From assembly GCF_900105515.1 (NCBI RefSeq), contig NZ_FNSY01000001.1:4700001-4764000 (forward strand): 64,000 nt of DNA. The letters are read 5' to 3'. This DNA is from Streptomyces sp. 2131.1 (lineage in GTDB: Bacteria; Actinomycetota; Actinomycetes; Streptomycetales; Streptomycetaceae). Positions within the stretch are counted from its first letter, which is position 1. Every line of letters begins with the position of its first letter. The translations under genes were made by a program, and so were the position numbers. Shown piece after piece: positions 18,818-27,848 of this stretch. The notes beneath the pieces are model-generated. The model ran no database searches and was not told where the DNA came from. It worked only from the letters and a program-made list of their open reading frames with translations.

Positions 18818-19298
18818 AGCCGGGAGTGGCTGCCGGGGCGTTCTCGCAGGACTCGCGGAAGACCATGGGCACCTTGTTCTCCAGCACCAGGCGCCCCAGA
18901 AGCGCGGTCAGCAGCTCGCGGTCGGGCTCGTCGAGCCCGTCCGCCAAGGCCTCGACCCGCCGGCAGGTCTCCGCGTAGAACTCCTCTGCGAGCTCGCTCC
19001 CGGCCTCGGTCGTCGCCACCCGCACCGCTCGCCCGTCCTCCGGATCGGGCTCCCGGCGCACCAGGCCCCGCTGCACGCACCGGTCCACGAGCCCGGTGAG
19101 ACTGGACTTCGCGAGGCCGAGGACGGTGCCCAGCTCGCGCATGCCGTACGGCTTCACCATCAGCACGCAGAGCAGCTGGCCCTGCTGGGCGGTGATTCCG
19201 TGTTCGCGGCCGGAATCGGCATACACGGCATTCACCAGGAATGCGGAGCGCACCAATGCGGTGGCGGTCCCCATCTGCCCTTCGTCGGCCTTTCGCAT
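18813..19298 (-). CDS. MarR family transcriptional regulator
   Basis: The 161-residue protein has a winged helix-turn-helix: MRELGTVLGLAKSSLTGLVDRCVQRGLV is the HTH with recognition helix, followed by RREPDPEDGRAVRVATTEAG, the wing with the conserved Asp-Gly-Arg. Dimerisation helices flank it. A Cys-containing tail (RESCENAPAATPGC) could respond to oxidants, but this is inference. The first Met is at 19298; a second ATG at 19274 (MGTATALV) may be the true start. An inverted repeat at 19348-19364 that matches the two operators of the convergent oxidoreductase lies 50 nt upstream, so it is likely autoregulated. Confidence 0.85.
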   Translation of the reverse strand: MRKADEGQMGTATALVRSAFLVNAVYADSGREHGITAQQGQLLCVLMVKPYGMRELGTVLGLAKSSLTGLVDRCVQRGLVRREPDPEDGRAVRVATTEAGSELAEEFYAETCRRVEALADGLDEPDRELLTALLGRLVLENKVPMVFRESCENAPAATPGC

Positions 19299-19347
19299 GT
19301 GTACAGAATATGGCAGCGCGAACGGTACGGGCCCGCCCCGGAACGGA

Positions 19348-19364
19348 CATTCGTGGTACGAACT
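19348..19364. promoter_or_regulatory. MarR-type operator 3 upstream of marR
   Basis: CATTCGTGGTACGAACT contains the 13-nt palindromic core TTCGTGGTACGAA and matches the 17-nt operators at 17616 and 17638. It sits 50 nt before the marR start, consistent with autoregulation. Confidence 0.65.
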
Positions 19365-19376
19365 ACCGCAAGCCGC

Positions 19377-19412
19377 AGCGGCCGGTGAAGGGGGATCCCC
19401 TCACCGGCCGCT
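19377..19412 (-). terminator. Strong terminator of the seven-gene pknG operon
   Basis: A 12-bp perfect stem (AGCGGCCGGTGA / TCACCGGCCGCT) encloses a further GGGG/CCCC stem, making one long hairpin 17 nt after the FHA gene stop (minus strand). Confidence 0.85.
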
Positions 19413-19428
19413 CGGTCGTACGCGGTGA

Positions 19429-20892
19429 TCAGTCCCGGCGGACCGTGATCGTGGTCCAGGCCCCGACGTGCACCTGGTCGCCGTCCTGGAGCGGGACGGG
19501 GACGTAGGGCTGGATCGGCTCCTCGGAGCCGTTGACCGTGGTGCCGTTGGTCGAGTTCTGGTCGACCACGGCCCAGCTGCCGTCGGGCTGCTGCACCAGC
19601 ACGGCGTGCTGGTGGGAGACGCCCGGGTCCTCCGGCGGCACCGACAGGTCGATGTCCGGGGACTCGCCCGTGCTGTGCCGGCGGCGGCCGATCGTGATCT
19701 GCGTACCGGTGAGCGCGAGCTGCTGCTCCGGGGAGTACGCGGGCAGGTTGAGCCCGGTCGCCTCGGGGCCGCTGCGCTGCATCATCGCCAGGAAGTACTC
19801 ACGGTCGGGCGCGATGAACGCCGTCCAGTTGTCGGACAGCGGCGGCTGACCGGGGCCGGGACCGTGCTGCCGGCCGGGGTCGTGCGGATGCTGCGGACCG
19901 CCGTGCTGCGGGCCGGGACCGCCCTGCTGTCCGGGACCCTGGGGACCGGGGCCCTGCGGGCCCGGACCGTGCTGGCCGGGCCCCTGCGGACCCGGACCGT
20001 GCTGCCCGGGGAAGGGCGGCTGCGGGCCCTGGGCCGGTGGCGGCGCGGGCTGCGACGGCGGGGACAGCAGCCAGTCGTCGCCGTCCGAGCGCGGCGGGGC
20101 GGGCGGGGGAGCCGTCTGCTGCTGGAAGGCGGGCGGCGCGCCCTGCTGCTGGAACGGCGGGGGCGAGCCCTGCGGTCCCTGCTGGTACGGGGGCGGAGGC
20201 CCCTGGTGCCCCTGCGGACCGGGCGGGCCCGACTGGAACGGCGGCGGGGTGCCCTGCGGACCCTGGCCGAACGGCGGCTGGCCCTGGCCTTGTCCCGGGC
20301 CGTGCGGACCCTGGCCGAACGGCGGCTGGCCCTGGCCTTGTCCCTGGCCGTGCGGACTCTGGCCGAAGGGGGGCTGGCCCTGGCCTTGTCCCGGGCCGTG
20401 CGGACTCTGGCCGAAGGGGGGCTGGTCCTGGCCCTGCGGACCGCCCTGGCCCGGGCCCGTGGACAGCGGCTCGGCGGACCGGTTCATCTGCGAGGGGCGG
20501 GAGCCCTGATAGTCGAAGGAGTCGCGCGACGGCGGCGGCTGCTGGGCCGGGAAGCCGGGCGGCCGGTTGCCGGCCGGGCCGGGGTCGGCCGGGAGGTTGT
20601 GCCGGGGGGCCAGCGGGGTGTACGACGTCGCCGTGTTCGTGAGGAAGTTCCAGCGGCACTCCTCGCAGAACGGCGCCATCGCCTCACGCGGCGTGCGGCA
20701 CTGCGGGCACAGCTCGGCCTGGGCCGTCGCGTTCGGGTCGTGCGGCTGGGGATATCCGTAGCCACGCGCGGGCGGCGGGGGAGGCGGCGGGGGAACCGCA
20801 CCCGCAGGCGCGCCCGCCCCGGTCATGCGGTGGCCGCAGACCTCGCACCAGTCCTCGGAACCCGACTGGTGTCCGTTCGGGCAGGTCGGCAT
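19429..20892 (-). CDS. FHA domain protein with N-terminal zinc ribbon
   Basis: The 487-residue protein starts with a zinc ribbon (CPNGHQSGSEDWCEVCGH), has a second CPQC...CEEC motif near residues 58-78, then about 230 residues of Pro/Gly/Gln-rich linker with 48-bp repeats, and ends in an FHA domain (about 385-487: ITIGRRRHSTGESPDIDL, VSHQHAVLVQ, STNGTTVNG). FHA domains bind phosphothreonine, so it is a likely reader or substrate of the PknG-like kinase in the same operon, as GarA/OdhI is for PknG; but the N-terminal ETT phospho-motif of GarA is absent. It is the last gene before a strong terminator. Confidence 0.88.
   Translation of the reverse strand: MPTCPNGHQSGSEDWCEVCGHRMTGAGAPAGAVPPPPPPPPARGYGYPQPHDPNATAQAELCPQCRTPREAMAPFCEECRWNFLTNTATSYTPLAPRHNLPADPGPAGNRPPGFPAQQPPPSRDSFDYQGSRPSQMNRSAEPLSTGPGQGGPQGQDQPPFGQSPHGPGQGQGQPPFGQSPHGQGQGQGQPPFGQGPHGPGQGQGQPPFGQGPQGTPPPFQSGPPGPQGHQGPPPPYQQGPQGSPPPFQQQGAPPAFQQQTAPPPAPPRSDGDDWLLSPPSQPAPPPAQGPQPPFPGQHGPGPQGPGQHGPGPQGPGPQGPGQQGGPGPQHGGPQHPHDPGRQHGPGPGQPPLSDNWTAFIAPDREYFLAMMQRSGPEATGLNLPAYSPEQQLALTGTQITIGRRRHSTGESPDIDLSVPPEDPGVSHQHAVLVQQPDGSWAVVDQNSTNGTTVNGSEEPIQPYVPVPLQDGDQVHVGAWTTITVRRD
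20263..20450 (-). repeat. 48-bp tandem repeat in the FHA-protein linker
   Basis: Four units of 48 bp begin at 20263, 20311, 20359 and 20407 and encode 16-residue blocks of the type PPFGQSPHGPGQGQGQ. Copies differ by only a few bases, so expansion is recent or maintained. Confidence 0.85.
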
Positions 20893-20998
20893 GTCGGCGC
20901 TTCCCCCTCTCCTTCTCCGGCCCGCAGGCCGTTACTTGTCCTGCTCGCCGCCCGACGGACCTGAACCGGCGGGTGGCTGATCGTGTGCGTCTGTCCGG

Positions 20999-22327
20999 TT
21001 ATTTCTTGACGCGAACCGTCTTCGTCGAGCGCGTTTCGAGAGTCATCTCGTCCGCTTCCGCGACCTTCGCCTTCAGTCGCACAGTACCCGTCGCCGCGTC
21101 GACGACGTCTACCACCTTCGAAAGCAGTTTCGCAGTGTCCTCGTTCCCCGACGCCGACGCCAACTGCACCGCACGGCCGAGTTTGGCCGTGGCGCCGTCG
21201 AAGTCTCCCGACTTGCGGGCATCCAGTCCCTGCTGGATGACTTGTGCCAGTTCGGCCTGACCCGTGTAGTGCGCGACCTGCGGATTGATCGACGTCGAGG
21301 CCACCATGTCGTCCGTCCACACCGCCCGTACCAGCCCCTGCGACAGGGTCTGCGGCGCTCCGCCCGACGGGTCGGGAAGGATCAGCGAGACCCGGGCGGC
21401 GAGCATCTCCTGCCCGATGCCGGCCTCCGGCACCCGGACGCACACGTGGTAGTCGCGGGACTCGTCGCCCCAGGAACCGGTGGGGTAGTCCCCGGCGCGG
21501 GGGCCCGCCTCGGTGCGGCGGCCGGTCAGGTCGGCGACCGTCGGCGCGACCTGCTTCACGTACTGGATCTCCACGCCGACCGGGGTCCACAGCCGCAGCG
21601 CCACGTCCGCGACCTCCTTGCCCATGGCGTCCTCCATCATGCGCGTGAAGTCCGCGGCGAGCCCGGCCGGGTCGGCGACGATGTCGGCCGTGCCGAGGAG
21701 CGCCGACGCGATGGCTGTGACTTCTTTCACCTCCCAGTCCGTGCCGACCCCGCGGGCGTCACAGGTGAACCGGCCGGCACAGACCTCCAGCGCCGCGCGC
21801 AGGTCCTCGGGCGACTCGTGCTCGTTGCGCCCGTCGGTGAGCAGGATGCCGTGCCGGATGTCCACGTCGGCCGCGCCGAGCAGCCGGTCCGCCAGCCGCA
21901 GCCAGGTCCCGATCGCCGTACCGCCGCCCGCGCTGAGCCGGCGCAGCGCCTCCTTGGCCTGGGCCCGGGTCCGCGAGTCGGCGACGGCGAGCCGGCCGTT
22001 GCCCGGGTAGACCTCCTTGGCCACGTGCGTCCCGGCGACCACGGCGAACGAGGTGCCGTCGCGCAGGGTGTCCACGGCCGCCGCCGTCGCGTCGCGGGCG
22101 TTGCGCATCTTGGTCGGCGGGTAGTCCATCGAACCCGAGCAGTCCACCATGATCACCACGGCGGCCCCGGCGGCCGCCCCCGGCAGCGGTACGCCCCCGG
22201 TGGTGCCACCGCCGGTCGAGGTGACCGTGATGATGCCGTTGACCTCGCGGCCGCCCTCGGGCAGGAACTCGTTCTGGTACACCTCGACGGAGAACTGCGG
22301 CACGTTCGACTTGGAGAAGTTGGCCAT
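20999..22327 (-). CDS. VWA domain protein, cytosolic
   Basis: The 442-residue protein starts MANFSKSNVPQF and has an N-terminal beta-rich stretch, then a VWA domain with intact MIDAS motif VDCSGSMDY (near residue 58), the conserved Thr in GGGTAIGTW (near 125) and LTDGRNEHE (near 155). The C-terminal 150 residues include a beta-sandwich and two helices. There is no signal peptide, so unlike the VWA lipoprotein at 2936 it should act inside the cell, probably as a metal-dependent protein-binding hub, as in TerY-like proteins. ATG 22327 follows AAGGAG at 8 nt. It lies 81 nt after the PP2C gene in the pknG operon. Confidence 0.85.
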   Translation of the reverse strand: MANFSKSNVPQFSVEVYQNEFLPEGGREVNGIITVTSTGGGTTGGVPLPGAAAGAAVVIMVDCSGSMDYPPTKMRNARDATAAAVDTLRDGTSFAVVAGTHVAKEVYPGNGRLAVADSRTRAQAKEALRRLSAGGGTAIGTWLRLADRLLGAADVDIRHGILLTDGRNEHESPEDLRAALEVCAGRFTCDARGVGTDWEVKEVTAIASALLGTADIVADPAGLAADFTRMMEDAMGKEVADVALRLWTPVGVEIQYVKQVAPTVADLTGRRTEAGPRAGDYPTGSWGDESRDYHVCVRVPEAGIGQEMLAARVSLILPDPSGGAPQTLSQGLVRAVWTDDMVASTSINPQVAHYTGQAELAQVIQQGLDARKSGDFDGATAKLGRAVQLASASGNEDTAKLLSKVVDVVDAATGTVRLKAKVAEADEMTLETRSTKTVRVKK

Positions 22328-22408
22328 CTGATCGGCTCCTTGAGGCTCCACGTCCAGGACGGAGCCCAGCAGTACGGACAAAGGCGTAGAGGGGTGAACC
22401 ACCCCGTA

Positions 22409-23629
22409 TCAGGCGGAGCCTGCCCCTTGCGGTGACACGGTGAACGGCAGCAGGGCCACTGTTACGTTGTCGTGGCCGCCCCCGTCGAGCGCGTGGCCGA
22501 CCAGGACCTGGGCGCCGTGCAGCGGGCGGCGGTACGCGTCCTCGGGCACCGCGGCGGCCATCTCGGCGGCGGACTCCGCGTAGTTCCACAGGCCGTCCGT
22601 GCAGACCACCACCAGGCCCGGCCGGTCCGGCTTGAACGAGGCGGTGTGCGGCTCCAGTTCGTACGCGTCCGCGCCGAGCCAGCCCGTGATGGCGTGGGCG
22701 CGCTCGTCCGCGTACGCCTCCGCCTCGTTCATCAGGCCCGTCGCGACCATCTGCGCGGCCCACGAGTCGTCCTCGGTGAGCCGGGCGGGCGCGGCGGAGC
22801 GGTCCTCGGGGACCCAGTACACGCGGCTGTCGCCGATCCAGCCGACGACCAGCAGCCCGTTCGCCACGACCGCGCCGACCAGGGTGCACGCCGGAGCGTT
22901 CTGGTGGCGGTGCTGGTCGCGCTCCTGACCGGCCTGCTGGGCCAGCCGGTTGACCGACTCCGACGCCGCCACGATCGCCTCGTGCATCGCCTGCTGCGGA
23001 TGCGTGCCGCGCGGCAGCGACTCCAGCAGGCACTCGTTGGCCGTGCTCGCCGCCGCGGCCGACGCCTCGTCGGGCCGGCTGGCCGACGACACCCCGTCGC
23101 AGACGATCGCGACGACGGCGGCCGAGCCGTCCGGCAGGGCGGTCGTCGACACCGCGAACGAGTCCTCGTTGCGATGGTGGCGCAGGCCCCGGTCGCTGAC
23201 CGCGGCGACCGCACCGAGCTCCTGCTCCATGTGGTCGCGCTCGCGCGGCTGGGCGTGGCCGCAGTTCTCGCAGTAGCCGTCGCCGTCGACCCGGCCGGCC
23301 CGGCAGGCCACGCAGACCTTGCCCCCGGCCGCGGCGGCCGGGACGGGCTCCTGCGCCGTACGGGGATCGGGCGCGGCGGCCCCCGGAGCGGCCAGCTCGA
23401 AGTCGTCGGCAGCGTCCGGACCGCCGTGACGCACCCCGGACGGGGCCGCCGCCGCCGGTGCCTGGCCCGGGGTGACGAGGGCGACCGTCGGGCGGTCGGG
23501 AGCCGGCGCGGGCGCGGCCGACAGGTCGTACCCGCAGGCGCCGCAGAACAGGTCGCCCTGCTCCAGCGGCTCCTCGCAGCCGGGGCACCTCGGCAAGGCC
23601 GTCTCCTGGTGGTTCTGCGACATGTTCAC
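22409..23629 (-). CDS. PP2C-type Ser/Thr phosphatase with zinc ribbons
   Basis: The 406-residue protein begins with a zinc ribbon (CPGCEEPLEQGDLFCGACG), an Ala/Pro linker and a second ribbon (CVACRAGRVDGDGYCENCGH, near residue 107), then a PP2C domain (about 137-395) with the metal-binding motifs HHRNEDS, VCDGVSS, CTDGLWNY and GGHDNVTV all present. It should remove phosphate from Ser/Thr, most simply reversing the PknG-like kinase encoded immediately upstream. GTG 23629 overlaps the kinase stop as GTGA; GTG 23635 and ATG 23623 are alternatives. No membrane helix, unlike PstP. Confidence 0.88.
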   Translation of the reverse strand: MNMSQNHQETALPRCPGCEEPLEQGDLFCGACGYDLSAAPAPAPDRPTVALVTPGQAPAAAAPSGVRHGGPDAADDFELAAPGAAAPDPRTAQEPVPAAAAGGKVCVACRAGRVDGDGYCENCGHAQPRERDHMEQELGAVAAVSDRGLRHHRNEDSFAVSTTALPDGSAAVVAIVCDGVSSASRPDEASAAAASTANECLLESLPRGTHPQQAMHEAIVAASESVNRLAQQAGQERDQHRHQNAPACTLVGAVVANGLLVVGWIGDSRVYWVPEDRSAAPARLTEDDSWAAQMVATGLMNEAEAYADERAHAITGWLGADAYELEPHTASFKPDRPGLVVVCTDGLWNYAESAAEMAAAVPEDAYRRPLHGAQVLVGHALDGGGHDNVTVALLPFTVSPQGAGSA

Positions 23630-26382
23630 ACCCACGTTCGGGGGCGGAAACGGTTGGCCCGCTCCACCAGTTCGATCCTCTCGGCGCCGGGCTCAGCGAG
23701 CCGGGCGAGCATCCGGTACGCGCGCTCCAGGCCGAAACGCAGTCCGCGCTCGTCCAGCTCGCTGCCGAGCAGCGCCCCCGGGGCACGCGCCCCGGCCTGC
23801 GCGGCCGGCTGCGGTCCCGAGGGGCTACCGGAGAGTACCCAGTCGAGGGCCGTGCCCAGCACCTCGGCCGAAAGGCGCTCCCGCCGGACCGCGTCGAGCC
23901 CGAGCCCCGCGAGCCCCGACACCTGGGCCGACGCGGCCATCAGGTCCGCCATCAGCGGTTCGCCCGGGGCGCGTTCGCGCAGCCGGGCCCGGACGGCCGC
24001 GATCCGGGCCGCCGTGTAGTGGATCGACGCCTCCGGCACCGACTCCAGCGTCCGGACCGCCGCGCTCCGGTCACCGGCCGCGATCTGCACCCGGGCCAGG
24101 CCGAACGCCGCGCTCACGAAGCTCGGGTCGGTCATCCACACCAGCCGGTAGTACTCGGCCGCGTTGTCCAGCTGCCCCAGGACCTCCGCGCAGATGCCGA
24201 GGGCCAGCTTGGGCGCGGGCTCCCCGGGGAACGCGTCGTACACCGCGTCGAACGACAGCGCCGCGTTCTCCCTGTCGCCGCTCACCAGGGCGGTGAGGCC
24301 CCGGTACCAGACGACGCGCCAGTCGTCCGCGTGCTGCCCCTCCATCGCGGCCAGGGTTCGCGCGGCGGCGGCGAGGTCGCCCATCTCCAGGTACGCGCGC
24401 AGTTCCCGCAGTCGGGTCTCCAGCGAGGCGGCCGGGACCGCCTGGAGCGCGGCGATCAGCTCGGCGGGCGCCGACGCCATCACCCCGGCCAGGAAACCGG
24501 CGTTGGGGTCGCTCGCGTCGACCCGGGGCACGGGCAGCGCCAGCGAGGTCCCCCGCACGTCGAGCCCGGCGAGCCGGGCCACCCCTCCGCCCGCCGGCGC
24601 CTGCGGGGCGGGCGGCGCGGGGAGCGGGCTGCGGGGCGCCGGGATGCTCGCGGCGGGCGCGTACGGCAGGGGCCCCGGGCCGGTGCCCGCGCCGCCGGAC
24701 GTACGGACATGGGTGGCCGCGGACGGCACCGGCGCCGCACCCGTGGGCGCCATGGGCGGCGGTCCGGCGGGCAGCGCCCCCGGCACACCCCCGGGCGGGG
24801 CCACGGCTGCGGGCGCCGACGGCGCCTGGGCGGCCGCCCCGCCCCGCCGGCGGCCCGTGCGCCCGCCGGACCCGTCGGCCCGGGCGCCCAGCCGGGACAC
24901 CTCGCCCGCCTGGTCCGCGAACAGCTCCGTGTCGGTGACCCGCAGCTCCGCGCCGAACAGCGTCGACAGCGCCGGACGCGGGCGCCCCGTCTGGAGCGAC
25001 ACCACCTCGCGCAGCACGCCCGTCAGCTGCTCCGCCATCTCGGCCGCCGAGGCGAACCGGCGCGCCGGGTCCGGGTCGGTGGCGCGTACCAGGAGCCGGT
25101 AGAACGACTCGTAGGTACGGAACACCTCGATGTTGTCCGGGTCCGGCAGCGAGTCCACGAAGACGTTCGTGTAGCCCTGGAAGTCGAAGGTGAGCACCGC
25201 GAGCGTGCGGGCCACCGTGTACAGGTCGGAGGCGACCGACGGACCGACCTCGGCGACCTCGGGCGCCTGGTAGCCGACGGTGCCGTAGATCGCCGACTCC
25301 TCGTCGTCCATCCGGCGGACCGCGCCCATGTCGATGAGCTTCAGCTGGTCCTCGGTCTGGATCGCGTTGTCGACCTTGAAGTCGCAGTACAGCAGGTTGC
25401 GGCTGTGCAGATGGCCCAGCGCCTCCAGCGCCTCGATGCCGAAGGCGCACGCCTGCTCGACCGGCAGCGGGTCCCGCTTCCCGGCCGGGGTGCGGCGCTC
25501 GTTGGCGATCTCCTTGAGCGCCTTGCCGCCGACGTACTCCATGACGATGTACCCGTCCAGCGAACCGGTCCGCTGGTCCAGGTGCTCGACGAAGTTGTAG
25601 ATGCGGACGATGTTGGAGTGCTCGATCTCCGCGAGGAACCGCCGCTCCGAGATCGCCGCCGCCATCGCGTCCTGGTCACCCGTGTCCAGCAGGCCCTTGA
25701 GCACCACCCACCGGTCCGAGACCGCCTTGTCCACCGCGAGGTAGACCCAGCCGAGCCCGCCGTGCGCCAGGCAGCCCGCGACCTCGTACTGCCCGTGGAC
25801 GACGTCGCCCGCCTCCAGCTTGGGCACGAAGGAGTACGGGTGGCCGCACTTGGTGCAGAACCCCTCGGTGCGGCCCGGGCGGTCGCCCCGGGACCGGCCC
25901 ACCGGCGCCCCGCAGTCCGACCGCGAGCAGAACCGCTTCCGCTCGGGCACCTCCGGGTTCTCCATCACGGCCGTACGCGGATCGGGCCGCGGCACCTCCG
26001 GCACCTGCACCAGGCCCGCGCCCAGCCGGTTGCGGCCCGAGGCGTTGGTCGACCTGGCGGAGGACCGCACCGAGACCGACTGCGAGGCGGCCGTGGCGGA
26101 CAGCGACCGCGAGAGCCGCCCCGACACCGAACGCCGAGAGGTCGACGAACGCGAGGAGGACCGCGACGACGCCCGCGAGGACGACTGCGAACTGCTGCGC
26201 GCCGACGAGCTGCTGGAGCCCCGGCTGCCCCGGCCGCCGCCCGCGATTCCGGTGGGCGGCGAACTCACCATCCCGTTCGGAGAGACCACGGGCGCCAGGC
26301 CGCAGGTGTCGCAGTACAGCTCACCGCCGCCCATGTCCTCGTAACTGCCCTCGCACGCGGGGCGCTGGCACTGCGTACTCAT
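23626..26382 (-). CDS. pknG: PknG-like Ser/Thr protein kinase with TPR domain
   Basis: The 918-residue protein has a zinc ribbon (CQRPACEGS...CDTCG), a Ser/Arg-rich stretch (about 50-115), a second Cys cluster (CSRSDCGAP...CTKCG, about 152-180), a kinase domain (about 195-470) and a Pro/Ala linker followed by TPR-like helices (about 620-900). Kinase motifs are Gly loop LAHGGLGWVY, VVLKGLL (Lys), YCDFKVDN in place of HRDxKxxN, and IDMGAVRR in place of DFG, all as in PknG. PknG of mycobacteria phosphorylates the FHA protein GarA and so tunes 2-oxoglutarate/glutamate metabolism. Its operon partners here (glnH- and glnX-like genes upstream, PP2C, VWA, FHA downstream) support the same role. The Ser-rich region is not something I recall in mycobacterial PknG. 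Confidence 0.9.
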   Translation of the reverse strand: MSTQCQRPACEGSYEDMGGGELYCDTCGLAPVVSPNGMVSSPPTGIAGGGRGSRGSSSSSARSSSQSSSRASSRSSSRSSTSRRSVSGRLSRSLSATAASQSVSVRSSARSTNASGRNRLGAGLVQVPEVPRPDPRTAVMENPEVPERKRFCSRSDCGAPVGRSRGDRPGRTEGFCTKCGHPYSFVPKLEAGDVVHGQYEVAGCLAHGGLGWVYLAVDKAVSDRWVVLKGLLDTGDQDAMAAAISERRFLAEIEHSNIVRIYNFVEHLDQRTGSLDGYIVMEYVGGKALKEIANERRTPAGKRDPLPVEQACAFGIEALEALGHLHSRNLLYCDFKVDNAIQTEDQLKLIDMGAVRRMDDEESAIYGTVGYQAPEVAEVGPSVASDLYTVARTLAVLTFDFQGYTNVFVDSLPDPDNIEVFRTYESFYRLLVRATDPDPARRFASAAEMAEQLTGVLREVVSLQTGRPRPALSTLFGAELRVTDTELFADQAGEVSRLGARADGSGGRTGRRRGGAAAQAPSAPAAVAPPGGVPGALPAGPPPMAPTGAAPVPSAATHVRTSGGAGTGPGPLPYAPAASIPAPRSPLPAPPAPQAPAGGGVARLAGLDVRGTSLALPVPRVDASDPNAGFLAGVMASAPAELIAALQAVPAASLETRLRELRAYLEMGDLAAAARTLAAMEGQHADDWRVVWYRGLTALVSGDRENAALSFDAVYDAFPGEPAPKLALGICAEVLGQLDNAAEYYRLVWMTDPSFVSAAFGLARVQIAAGDRSAAVRTLESVPEASIHYTAARIAAVRARLRERAPGEPLMADLMAASAQVSGLAGLGLDAVRRERLSAEVLGTALDWVLSGSPSGPQPAAQAGARAPGALLGSELDERGLRFGLERAYRMLARLAEPGAERIELVERANRFRPRTWV

Positions 26383-26449
26383 GTTCGTTCCCCCTCTTCG
26401 CCCCGTCGGCTGGACGGTCCGTCAGTTCTGTTCACGTGCCCGGCCCGTC

Positions 26450-27775
26450 TCATCCGTGCCCCCGGCGGTCCTGCGGGCCCCGGCCGTTCAACTGCTCCAG
26501 AGCCGCGTCCTGGTAGCGCTGCACGGCCTGCGCCGCCACCCGCAGATCGCACGGCGCGCTCCACAGCATCCGCCGCGCCGCGTCGTACCGCTCGATCAGG
26601 ACCGGGTCCTCCGCCAGCCCGTTGCGGGCCACCTTCGCCTTGTACGCGTCGAGCCGGCCGCGCAGCTCCGCCCGGACCGCCAGCGGCGCGGTGACCGCCG
26701 TCAGCTGCTCCCGGGCCCGCAGCAGCTCCTCCTCGGCCTCCCGCTCCAGGGTCTCCAGGAGCGGCGAGAGGCGGTGCCAGCGGGCGTGCCTGCGGTACTC
26801 GGAGGCGGCGGCCAGCCGCTCCTGGAGCGCGGTCGGCGGGCCGTTGACCACGGGCACCTCCGATGCGGCGATCTTGGCCAGCACCTCGCCGCGCGCCGCC
26901 CGGGCCTCGGCCAGCGTGCGGTCGGCCCGGGAGAGCACGTCCCGCAGGTGCACGAGCCGCTGCTCCGCGTCCTGCCGCACGGCGAGCACCGCCTCGACCT
27001 CGCGCCGCACCTCGTCCAGCGCCCGGGCCGCCCGGTCGTAGCGGGCCGTGTCGGGGCGCCCGCCGCCGGGCGCCGCGCTGCCCGGCCCCGGCAGCCAGAA
27101 CGCCAGCGGGTCCGCGATCACCTGCGCCCGCAGCGTGGCCAGCTCCTCGGTGATCGCGTCCAGGTCGTCGCCCGCCGGGTGCTCACCGGGCCGTACGCCG
27201 ACCGAGTGCGCCAACGAGTGCGTGCGGCGCAGCTCGGCGGCGAGGAGGTCTATGCGGGCGGGCATCGCCGACCAGACGGTGTCCGACGCGACGACCATGT
27301 CCAGGGCGTTCGCGTACAGCCCGTTCATCCGGGAGACCAGCTCCTCCAGCGTGAACCGCTCGGAGAGCCGGGCAGGGCCGGAGACCGACGGGTCGTGGCC
27401 CGCGGCCGCGTGCGCCACGGTGACGCCCTCGCCGCGCAGCAGCTCGGTCAGGGCCGTCAGGTCGTCCCGGTTGGGGTGGCGGCGCCGGGACCGCACCTTG
27501 CGCGCCTCGTCCAGCACGCCCGCGTACGCGTCGAAGTAGCTCCACAGCAGCGTGATGGACCGTTCGGTGACGGTCCACCGCTCACGGGTGACGCCGGACA
27601 GCTCCGCGCCCTCCAGGAGGCGGCGGCCCGCATGGTCCTGGAGGGCGAGGAGCGAGGTCTCGATCGCCTCGTGCTCCGCGCCGAGCCGGGCCAGCGCACG
27701 GTCGGCCTCGTCCCGGTCCATGACCGGACCGGGGGGCCGGGCCGCGTAGCTGGGGAAGGGGCCAGCGACGCCCAT
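26450..27775 (-). CDS. Coiled-coil protein of the pknG operon, unknown function
   Basis: The 441-residue protein is almost wholly helical, with long heptad-like runs: DEADRALARLGAEHEAIETS near residue 20, EVRREVEAVLAVRQDAEQRL near 265 and LETLEREAEEELLRAREQL near 355. No signal peptide, membrane helix or known enzyme motif is seen. It lies between glnH (73 nt) and pknG (67 nt) on the same strand, which suggests it is a structural link or scaffold between the membrane sensor and the kinase; that is inference. ATG 27775 is supported by GAGAGGTGATCG directly upstream. Confidence 0.75.
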   Translation of the reverse strand: MGVAGPFPSYAARPPGPVMDRDEADRALARLGAEHEAIETSLLALQDHAGRRLLEGAELSGVTRERWTVTERSITLLWSYFDAYAGVLDEARKVRSRRRHPNRDDLTALTELLRGEGVTVAHAAAGHDPSVSGPARLSERFTLEELVSRMNGLYANALDMVVASDTVWSAMPARIDLLAAELRRTHSLAHSVGVRPGEHPAGDDLDAITEELATLRAQVIADPLAFWLPGPGSAAPGGGRPDTARYDRAARALDEVRREVEAVLAVRQDAEQRLVHLRDVLSRADRTLAEARAARGEVLAKIAASEVPVVNGPPTALQERLAAASEYRRHARWHRLSPLLETLEREAEEELLRAREQLTAVTAPLAVRAELRGRLDAYKAKVARNGLAEDPVLIERYDAARRMLWSAPCDLRVAAQAVQRYQDAALEQLNGRGPQDRRGHG

Positions 27776-27848
27776 CGATCACCTCTCCGCTCTCCCCGCC
27801 GGGCCGGAGCCCCGCAGGATCAGTGCCGCCACCCACGCTCGGGCCGTG

